Positions 1 to 4,969 of a stretch of 5,303 nucleotides of DNA are shown piece by piece. How positions within the stretch are numbered: position 1 is the first letter of the stretch; each line of letters begins with the position of its first letter. Source of the DNA: Candidatus Bipolaricaulota bacterium (GTDB lineage Bacteria > Bipolaricaulota > Bipolaricaulia > RBG-16-55-9); assembly GCA_015487455.1 (NCBI GenBank), contig WFPR01000125.1, forward strand, positions 1 to 5,303. Reading direction: 5' to 3'. The notes beneath the pieces were generated by a model. That model was not told where the DNA came from, made no database searches, and saw only the letters and a program-made list of their open reading frames with translations. The position numbers were made by a program, and so were the translations under genes.

Positions 1-1
1 G

Positions 2-142
2 GTAGAGAGCCTCTTCACACAACTGAAGAGGCGGTTGGCGAGCTTCGCCGGATACTTTCCGGAAGGGAGTGTGCGAAGCGTGAAGGAGTGGGTCTGGACC
101 TGGGCCGGCTTCTACAACCTCTCCAAGCTCAGCTTAGGTTAA
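2..142 (+). CDS. DDE-type transposase, C-terminal fragment cut by the window edge
   Basis: The frame starting at base 2 is open from the window edge to TAA at 140-142 and encodes 46 residues. It begins with VESLFTQLKRRL, continues through FAGYFPEGS and ends with WTWAGFYNLSKLSLG. The pattern of an acidic residue, then a basic LK-R-R helix, then a tryptophan-rich helix and 'FYNL' is typical of the C-terminus of DDE insertion-sequence transposases. In these enzymes the third catalytic acid sits in an 'N..E' helix just before the 'LK.R' residues, so Glu2 of the fragment is the likely catalytic Glu (inference). The protein would cut and join the ends of its own element. The IS family cannot be assigned from so short a tail. 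Frame 1 is also open here but reads as low-complexity sequence without family resemblance. What follows directly is a start-less beta-helix frame, so the element probably inserted into that gene. Confidence 0.6.
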   Translation, partial: VESLFTQLKRRLASFAGYFPEGSVRSVKEWVWTWAGFYNLSKLSLG

Positions 143-371
143 CAGCGCCCCCGCTGTCCTTGCAACGTTCGAAAACAATTTAATTCATGCTAATGACTTT
201 GGAATCGCCATCAACGTTCAGGCCTGCAACTGGGCGGGGGGTCCCCTTGGGCCCCAGGAGTTCACCGGAAGGCTTGAGGGAAGCGGTAACCAAATTTACG
301 GCAACCGAGTTATGGACCTCTGCCCCGAGGAATTTCCGTGGCCGATAGGGTTCGAAACAAACAGTAACTAA
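138..371 (+). pseudogene. Right-handed parallel beta-helix repeat protein, C-terminal remnant without a start
   Basis: The frame is open from just after a TAG (135-137) to TAA at 369-371, about 77 codons. It contains the asparagine-rich turns of a parallel beta-helix: FENNLIHANDFGIAINV, then FTGRLEGSGNQIYGNRV, then the ending DLCPEEFPWPIGF. The 'gN.I.gN' rhythm and the 'DLCPE..PWP' tail are familiar from secreted NosD/PbH1-type proteins, which are often surface polysaccharide-binding or of unknown role. No suitable start codon or ribosome site lies ahead of it. The frame emerges directly from the 3' end of a transposase gene, so the N-terminal part was probably separated by the insertion and should lie beyond the left edge of the window. 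The first residues (about 138-165) may belong to the element rather than the gene. Function beyond the fold is unknown. Confidence 0.6.
142..157. repeat. Inverted repeat at the transposase/beta-helix junction
   Basis: The arms ACAGCG (142-147) and CGCTGT (152-157) are perfect complements around a CCCC loop. The left arm begins at the last base of the transposase stop codon. No T-run follows, so a classic intrinsic terminator is unlikely. It could be the terminal structure of the insertion element or a weak transcription-blocking hairpin; the sequence alone does not decide. Confidence 0.4.
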
Positions 372-395
372 AAGAACTACTTCGTTTTCGTTGTT

Positions 396-684
396 GTGCT
401 TTCCTTTTCAACGGTGATTCTAGCGGTACTTAAGTCTTCCTCGGCGAACCCGACGTCTTCGTCCAGCGGCTTCAGCTTGGAGGCCGAGATCTCGCTTACC
501 CGCTCCCTCGGCGTGTGGGCAAGCGGAGCCTACTTCCTCTCCGGGACGTGGGATCTGGAGACGGGCCTGCGCTGGCACCCCTCGCCTCAGTTCGCCCTTT
601 CCTTACAGGGTCGGGCTCTACGTGCCCCTTATGGAGCGCTTCGTGCAACCCGTCTATGGGGCAGGGCCATCGCTCCGCTTCTGA
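396..684 (+). pseudogene. Frameshifted outer-membrane beta-barrel-like C-terminal fragment
   Basis: From GTG 396 the frame reads a hydrophobic, serine-rich stretch, then FSLEAEISLTRSLGVWASG, AYFLSGTWDLETGLRWHPS and FALSLQ. Polar and hydrophobic residues alternate, as in beta-barrel strands. After codon CAG (606-608) this frame turns into arginine-rich nonsense and stops at 693-695. Shifting by one base at 609/610 restores VGLYVPLMERFVQPVYGAGP and the ending SLRF, with stop TGA at 682-684. A C-terminal phenylalanine is the usual end signal of barrels inserted by BamA. I therefore read this as one gene tail broken by a single extra G in GGG (608-610). It is far too short for a full barrel (about 95 residues), so upstream strands are also missing. 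A second shift near 461-465 is possible, because frame 2 offers VFLGEPDVFV there. The upstream frame 372-395 is also open and hydrophobic but lacks a start. A genuine small protein from 396 is the less likely alternative. Confidence 0.45.
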
Positions 685-697
685 GGGCCTCGTAGGT

Positions 698-760
698 CCC
701 CCCATTGCTCCCTTTGTTACTCCCCCCGTAGAACCCCATGCGGTTGCCATTTGACTCCCC
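698..760. repeat. Array of cytosine blocks on a 12-base spacing
   Basis: Cytosine runs occur at 698-703, 710-712, 722-727 and 734-737. Their first bases are exactly 12 apart. A weaker continuation is seen at 747-748 and 757-760. The intervening bases are only loosely similar, so this is a degenerate repeat at best. The complementary strand has four G-runs of at least three, separated by 6, 9 and 6 bases, which could fold as a G-quadruplex. The array lies between the broken barrel fragment and the ndk promoter. No gene is supported in 685-833. Confidence 0.4.
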
Positions 761-772
761 ATCGTGTAGAAC
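744..772 (+). promoter_or_regulatory. Candidate sigma70-type promoter for ndk
   Basis: TTGCCA (744-749, five of six matches to the -35 consensus) is separated by 17 bases from TAGAAC (767-772, four of six matches to the -10). Transcription would start near 779, giving a leader of about 55 bases before the ndk start. This is the best-spaced pair I found between the pseudogene remnants and ndk. Support is by sequence match only. Confidence 0.35.
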
Positions 773-818
773 GTACGGCGTCTTGATCCCGTTTAGGCGT
801 TCACCCTCTTAATGCAGC

Positions 819-824
819 GAGGTG
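819..824 (+). promoter_or_regulatory. Ribosome-binding site that decides the ndk start
   Basis: GAGGTG matches the anti-Shine-Dalgarno sequence and ends nine bases before ATG 834. It overlaps the in-frame GTG at 822, which therefore cannot be served by it. This favours the ATG, which also gives the usual family N-terminus. Confidence 0.6.
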
Positions 825-833
825 CGTTGCGTT

Positions 834-1256
834 ATGGAGCGAGAACGAACGCTGGTGCTGCTCAAGCCCGACGCCGTCCGACGGCGCTTGATCGGGGAGC
901 TCATCAAGCGCATCGAACAGAAGAACCTCGACATCGTCGCCCTAAAGATGATCCGCGTTGACAAAAATCTGGCAGAAGAGCACTATGCCGAGCACCGCGG
1001 GAAGCCCTTCTTCCCGGAGCTGATCGAGTTCATCACCTCAGGGCCCGTGGTGGCGATGGTCGTCGAGGGGCCGCAGGCCATCTCTGTAATTCGACGGCTC
1101 ATGGGCAAGACGAACCCGTTCGAGGCCGAGCCGGGGACGATCCGCGGCGACTTCGGGCTGGATCTTACGGCCAACTTGATCCACGGCTCCGACTCCAAGG
1201 AGACGGCCGCCCGCGAGATCGAACGCTTCTTCGCCCCCGATGAGTTCGTCGCCTAA
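834..1256 (+). CDS. ndk: Nucleoside diphosphate kinase
   Basis: This cytoplasmic enzyme moves the gamma-phosphate of ATP to other nucleoside diphosphates through a phosphohistidine intermediate, balancing the NTP and dNTP pools. From ATG 834 the product is 140 residues, the normal size for the family. It opens with MERERTLVLLKPDAV, which carries the conserved nucleotide-site Lys11. The active-site motif NLIHGSDS is intact, with the phospho-accepting His117. Other expected residues are present: Tyr51, Phe60, Arg88, Thr93, Arg104 in PGTIRGDF, and Asn114. An in-frame GTG at 822 would add MRCV, but it overlaps the ribosome site, so ATG is preferred. The gene follows a decayed accessory region and probably has its own promoter. 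It ends 117 bases before valS. Nothing suggests damage or altered function. Confidence 0.96.
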   Translation: MERERTLVLLKPDAVRRRLIGELIKRIEQKNLDIVALKMIRVDKNLAEEHYAEHRGKPFFPELIEFITSGPVVAMVVEGPQAISVIRRLMGKTNPFEAEPGTIRGDFGLDLTANLIHGSDSKETAAREIERFFAPDEFVA

Positions 1257-1281
1257 GCTTGAGACCCAAGGAAGCCTGTCC

Positions 1282-1309
1282 TTGATCCGGCCTTGGCGCG
1301 AAGTATCAT
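1282..1309 (+). promoter_or_regulatory. Candidate promoter for valS-uppS-cdsA
   Basis: TTGATC (1282-1287, four of six to the -35) lies 16 bases before TATCAT (1304-1309, five of six to the -10). Transcription would start near 1316, leaving a leader of about 58 bases that contains the purine tract before valS. The -35 overlaps a weak hairpin (CAAGGA 1267-1272 with TCCTTG 1279-1284). That hairpin has no following T-run and is not a convincing ndk terminator. Confidence 0.4.
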
Positions 1310-1337
1310 GGGCCACGCGTGACGACGCGGCGCGCGT

Positions 1338-1368
1338 GAGGGGGAGAAGGAGAAGGGGAAGGAGAGGA
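1338..1368 (+). promoter_or_regulatory. Purine-only leader with the valS ribosome-binding site
   Basis: Thirty-one consecutive purines precede valS. The last part, GGAGAGG (1361-1367), is a strong Shine-Dalgarno match six bases before ATG 1374 and fixes that start. Further AAGGAG-like copies lie upstream in the same tract, for example 1347-1352, and could act as standby ribosome sites (inference). Confidence 0.55.
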
Positions 1369-1373
1369 CGCGC

Positions 1374-4100
1374 ATGGAGCTGCCGAAGGCCTACGACCCG
1401 AAGGGCGTGGAGGCGCGCTGGTACCGCTTCTGGGAGGAGAAGGGCTACTTCCACGGGCGGGTGAACCCTGACAAGACGCCCTACGCGATCGTGATCCCGC
1501 CCCCGAACGTCACCGGCGAGCTGCACATGGGCCACGCCCTCAACAACACCCTCCAGGACGTGATGATCCGCTACAAGCGGATGGACGGCTTCGAGGCCTG
1601 CTGGTTCCCCGGCACGGACCATGCAAGCATCGCCGTCCACGTGCTGATCGAGCGGGCGCTCCAGCGGCGCGAGCTCGACGACCTGCTGGAGCAGATCGGC
1701 TTCCCCCTCCCCGACGACGACCGGCCCCTCACCCGCTACGATCTGGGCCGCGAGTGGTTCCTGAAGCTGGGCTGGGCCTGGAAGGAGCGCTACGGCCATA
1801 AAATCAAGGAGCAGCTCAAGGCGCTGGGGTGCTCCTGCGACTGGAGCCGCGAGCGCTTTACGCTCGATGAGGGCTTCTCCCGCGCCGTGCTCACCGTCTT
1901 CGTTCGGCTGTACGAGGAGGGCCTGATCTATCGCGGGGAGCGGCTCATCAACTGGTGCCCCCGCTGCCGCACCGCCCTCTCCGACCTCGAAGTTGTTTAT
2001 GAAGAGACGGAGGGCAAGCTCTACTACGTCAAGTACCCGCTGGAGGGCTCCGACGAGGCCCTGATCATCGCGACGACCCGCCCGGAGACGATGCTGGGCG
2101 ACACCGCCGTGGCCGTCCACCCCGACGACGAGCGCTACCGACACCTCGTCGGACGAACGGTCATCCTGCCCCTGCTCAACAGAAGAATCCCCGTGATCGC
2201 CGACGAGGCCGTGGACCGCGAGTTCGGGACCGGGGCGCTCAAGGTGACGCCCGCCCACGACCCCGTCGACTTCGAGATCGGGGAGCGGCACGGGCTCGAG
2301 CGCGTGAACATCTTCAACCCCGACGCGACCTGCAACGAGAACGCCGGGCCGTACCGCGGGCTGGACCGCTACGCGTGCCGCGAGCGCGTCCTCGAGGATT
2401 TAAAGGCCCAAGGGCTGCTCGTCAGGGAGGAGCCCCATCGCCACAGCGTCGGCCACTGCCAGCGCTGCGGCACCGTGATCGAGCCGCTGATCTCGGAGCA
2501 GTGGTTCGTCCGAATGAAGCCCCTGGCCGAGCCCGCCATCGACGCCGTCAGGCAGGGGCGCATCCGCTTCGTCCCCGAGCGCTGGACCAAGATCTACTTC
2601 GACTGGATGGAGAACATCAAGGACTGGTGCATCTCGCGGCAGCTGTGGTGGGGGCACCGCATCCCGGCCTGGCACTGCCGCGACTGCCGGGGCATCACGG
2701 TGCAGCTCGAGGCGCCCCAGCGCTGCCGCCACTGCGGCTCCTCCCATATTCAGCAAGACGAGGACATCCTGGACACGTGGTTCAGCTCGGCGCTCTGGCC
2801 CTTCGGGATCATGGGCTGGCCCGACGACACGCCCGAGCTGCACTACTTCTACCCGACGGCGCTGCTCAGCACCGGGCCGGACATCATCTTCTTCTGGGTG
2901 GCCCGGATGATCATGATGGGGCTGCACTTCCTGGGCGAGATCCCCTTCCGCGACGTCTTCTTCCACCCGATCATCACCGACGAGCAGGGCCGCAAGATGA
3001 GCAAGACGCTGGGCAACGTCATCGACCCCATGGAGATGCGCGAGAAGTTCGGGATGGACGCGCTCCGCTTCACGCTCCTCGGCAACACGACCAAGGGCCA
3101 GGAGATGCGCCTCTCGGAGCGGGACGTCGAGGGCTCGCGCAAGTTCTTGAACAAGATTTGGAACGCGGCCCGCTTCGCCCTGATGAACCTGAGCGATTTT
3201 CGGCTGAGCGCCCCGAGCGAGCTGGAGGCTCTGATCGCTCAAGCCCGAAGGCTGGAGGACCGCTGGATCCTGTCGCGCCTTACGGGCGCGATCGAGCAGA
3301 CCCGCGCCCGGCTGGACGCCTACGACTTCAACCTCGCCGCCGAAGGGCTCTACGGCTTCTTCTGGGGCGAGCTGTGCGACTGGTATCTGGAGCTGATCAA
3401 GCCCCGGCTCGCGGGCTCTGATGCGGAGGACCGGCGCACGGCCCAGGGCGTGCTGGCCTTCACGCTGCGGGAGACGCTCAAGTTGCTGCACCCGATGGTC
3501 CCGTTCATCACCGAGGAGCTGTGGCAGAAGCTGCCCTCGGGCGTCCGGGACGCCGAGAGCGTGATGGTCGCGCCCTTCCCGAGGCCCTGGCCCGAGCATC
3601 ACGATGAACAAGCCGAACGCGAGATGGACGCGTTGCAGCAGCTGGTCGTCGCGGTCCGCACCCTGCGCTCGGAGTGGGGCGTCCCGCCGGGGCGGCGCAC
3701 CCGGCTGCTCGTGCGCGCGCAAAGCGATGAGATCGAGCGGCTCTGCCGCGAGCACGCGCACTACTTCGAGCGGCTGGCCGGGGTGGAGCCCGGCGGGCTG
3801 ACGGTGGGCCCCGACGTCGAGCGGCCTCAGAACGCCCCCCGCCGCGTGCTCGAGTTCGCCGAGGTCTTCCTGCCGCTGGAGGGCGTCGTCGACGTAGAAA
3901 AGCAGCGCGAGCGGCTCCTGCGCGATTTGGAGGAGGCCCGCCGGGAGCTGGAGCGGGTCCGGCGGCGGCTCGACGACCCCGAGTTCCTGCAGAAGGCCCG
4001 CAAGGAGGTCGTCGAGCGGGAGAAGGCGCGGGCCGAGGAGCTGGGGGCGCTGATCGCCCGCCTCGAGGAGAACCTCGACCTCTTGGGGGCCAACGCGTAG
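1374..4100 (+). CDS. valS: Valyl-tRNA synthetase
   Basis: This cytoplasmic class I aminoacyl-tRNA synthetase charges tRNA-Val with valine using ATP and hydrolyses mischarged Thr-tRNA-Val in a separate editing domain. The 908-residue product is within the bacterial range. In order: the Rossmann-fold start with PPPNVTGELHMGH (HIGH signature at 51-54; PPPNVTG marks ValS rather than IleS); the editing domain, about 205-350, with TTRPETMLGDTAVAV and GTGALKVTPAHDPVDF (Asp296 in the editing pocket region); two zinc-type cysteine pair sets, CPRC (195-198) with CQRC (362-365), and CRDC (435-438) with CRHC (451-454); the KMSKS loop as KMSKT (541-545); the anticodon-binding helical domain, about 625-775; and a C-terminal coiled coil, about 842-903, that grips tRNA. 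Unusual points are GTDHASIAVHV where GTDHAGIATQ is common, and about 18 extra residues between Glu93-Arg94 and DLGRE. The start is set by a strong ribosome site. It probably heads a transcript with uppS, 20 bases downstream. Confidence 0.97.
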   Translation: MELPKAYDPKGVEARWYRFWEEKGYFHGRVNPDKTPYAIVIPPPNVTGELHMGHALNNTLQDVMIRYKRMDGFEACWFPGTDHASIAVHVLIERALQRRELDDLLEQIGFPLPDDDRPLTRYDLGREWFLKLGWAWKERYGHKIKEQLKALGCSCDWSRERFTLDEGFSRAVLTVFVRLYEEGLIYRGERLINWCPRCRTALSDLEVVYEETEGKLYYVKYPLEGSDEALIIATTRPETMLGDTAVAVHPDDERYRHLVGRTVILPLLNRRIPVIADEAVDREFGTGALKVTPAHDPVDFEIGERHGLERVNIFNPDATCNENAGPYRGLDRYACRERVLEDLKAQGLLVREEPHRHSVGHCQRCGTVIEPLISEQWFVRMKPLAEPAIDAVRQGRIRFVPERWTKIYFDWMENIKDWCISRQLWWGHRIPAWHCRDCRGITVQLEAPQRCRHCGSSHIQQDEDILDTWFSSALWPFGIMGWPDDTPELHYFYPTALLSTGPDIIFFWVARMIMMGLHFLGEIPFRDVFFHPIITDEQGRKMSKTLGNVIDPMEMREKFGMDALRFTLLGNTTKGQEMRLSERDVEGSRKFLNKIWNAARFALMNLSDFRLSAPSELEALIAQARRLEDRWILSRLTGAIEQTRARLDAYDFNLAAEGLYGFFWGELCDWYLELIKPRLAGSDAEDRRTAQGVLAFTLRETLKLLHPMVPFITEELWQKLPSGVRDAESVMVAPFPRPWPEHHDEQAEREMDALQQLVVAVRTLRSEWGVPPGRRTRLLVRAQSDEIERLCREHAHYFERLAGVEPGGLTVGPDVERPQNAPRRVLEFAEVFLPLEGVVDVEKQRERLLRDLEEARRELERVRRRLDDPEFLQKARKEVVEREKARAEELGALIARLEENLDLLGANA

Positions 4101-4120
4101 CGCGCAACGCGGAACGGACC

Positions 4121-4936
4121 ATGGCGCACACGGGCGCGAAGCCGAGCCCCATCGAGCCAGTCGTTGAGGAAGGCCGGGCGGCGCCGGGGGCGTCGTTGGC
4201 GGCCCGGGTGCGGCGGGTGAAGGCCCGCCCGCTGCCGCAGCACCTCGCGATCATCATGGACGGGAACGGGCGCTGGGCCAAGCGCCGCGGCTGGCCGCGC
4301 ACCGAGGGCCACCGCCACGGCTTGAAAGCGGCCGAGCGCCTGGTCGAGTTCGTCGGCCGGGAGCTGGAGATCCCCTATCTCACCCTCTACGCCTTCTCGA
4401 CGGAGAACTGGGCCCGCCCGCGCCACGAGGTGGAGTTCCTGTTCGCGCTGCTGCGCGACTTCTTGAGGCAGAAGCTCGATCGGCTGCACGAGCACGAGAT
4501 CCGCTTACGGGTGCTGGGCGAGCTCGACGGGCTGCCCGCGGCGCTGCGCCGCGAGGTTGAGCGGGCCGTCCGGGAGACGCGGCGCTACGAGCGCTTCCAC
4601 CTGAGCATCGCGCTCAACTACGGCGGCCGCCAGGAGATCCTGCAGGCCGTCCGGCGGATCGTGGACGACAAGCTGCGAGGGCGCCTCAACGGGGAGCCCC
4701 TTGACGAGCGCCTCTTCCGCCGATATCTGTACACGGCCGAGCTGCCCGACCCCGATTTGCTGATCCGCACGGGCGGCGAGGAGCGCCTCAGCAACTTCCT
4801 GCTCTGGCAGGTCGCCTACACCGAGCTGTGGGTCACCGAGACGCTCTGGCCCGACTTCACCCCCGAGGAGCTGCTCGACGCCCTTGAGGACTATCAACAA
4901 CGGGAACGGCGCTTCGGGCGGGTGCTCGACCCCTGA
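4121..4936 (+). CDS. uppS: Isoprenyl transferase (undecaprenyl diphosphate synthase)
   Basis: This cis-prenyl transferase extends farnesyl diphosphate with isopentenyl diphosphate, normally to the C55 carrier lipid for peptidoglycan and surface polysaccharides, at the cytoplasmic face of the membrane. The 271-residue product carries all family signatures. HLAIIMDGNGRWAK holds catalytic Asp47 plus Asn49 and Arg51, and His64 follows in EGHRHG. YAFSTENW carries Glu96. The C-terminal block DLLIRTGGEERLSNFLLWQ supplies Arg216, Arg222 and Ser224, and Glu235 lies in AYTELW. The product ends in the usual RERRFG stretch. Chain length of the product cannot be read reliably from sequence. The start is less certain: GGAA (4111-4114) is a weak ribosome site six bases before ATG 4121, and the 40 residues before His41 are about 20 more than in E. 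coli UppS. A GTG inside codons 30-33 is possible. It lies 20 bases after valS and 33 before cdsA, so co-transcription is likely. Confidence 0.95.
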   Translation: MAHTGAKPSPIEPVVEEGRAAPGASLAARVRRVKARPLPQHLAIIMDGNGRWAKRRGWPRTEGHRHGLKAAERLVEFVGRELEIPYLTLYAFSTENWARPRHEVEFLFALLRDFLRQKLDRLHEHEIRLRVLGELDGLPAALRREVERAVRETRRYERFHLSIALNYGGRQEILQAVRRIVDDKLRGRLNGEPLDERLFRRYLYTAELPDPDLLIRTGGEERLSNFLLWQVAYTELWVTETLWPDFTPEELLDALEDYQQRERRFGRVLDP

Positions 4937-4950
4937 CTTCAACCCAAAAT

Positions 4951-4966
4951 CCAACTTGCCAACTTG
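4951..4966. repeat. Tandem 8-base direct repeat ahead of cdsA
   Basis: CCAACTTG occurs twice back to back (4951-4958 and 4959-4966) in the short AT-richer gap between uppS and cdsA, ending three bases before the cdsA ATG. The gap has no recognisable Shine-Dalgarno sequence. It may be a chance slippage duplication. Confidence 0.5.
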
Positions 4967-4969
4967 ACG

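Noticed and set aside
685..700. Weak GGGCC/GGTCCC fold after the barrel remnant as a terminator
   Set aside because: It has a mismatch after three pairs and no T-run.
515..754. Plus-strand open frame of 79 codons ending in a proline-rich stretch
   Set aside because: It overlaps the barrel remnant in another frame and its first part has no family resemblance. The proline-rich end reflects the C-block array. A coding relic cannot be excluded but is not supported.
1267..1284. Hairpin CAAGGA/TCCTTG after ndk as a terminator
   Set aside because: Only six base pairs, no T-run after it, and it overlaps the candidate -35 of valS.
1257..1373. T-box riboswitch ahead of valS
   Set aside because: The region is too short and has no specifier loop or antiterminator-like conserved segment.
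1038..2291. Long minus-strand open frame of 417 codons opposite ndk and valS
   Set aside because: It lies antisense to two unmistakable genes, has low-complexity Val/Leu/Gly/Arg composition and no recognisable domain. It is the usual mirror frame of GC-rich coding DNA.
2375..3421. Plus-strand open frame of 348 codons inside valS
   Set aside because: It is rich in Arg, Ala, Pro and His and sits in a shifted frame of valS, whose own frame shows continuous conserved motifs here. It is a shadow frame.
2400..3761. Minus-strand open frame of 453 codons opposite valS
   Set aside because: Its composition mirrors the valS codons and no domain is recognisable. It is a shadow.
3508..4302. Minus-strand Arg/Pro/Ala-rich open frame across the valS-uppS junction
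   Set aside because: It runs through two conserved genes on the other strand and looks like low-complexity GC-driven sequence.
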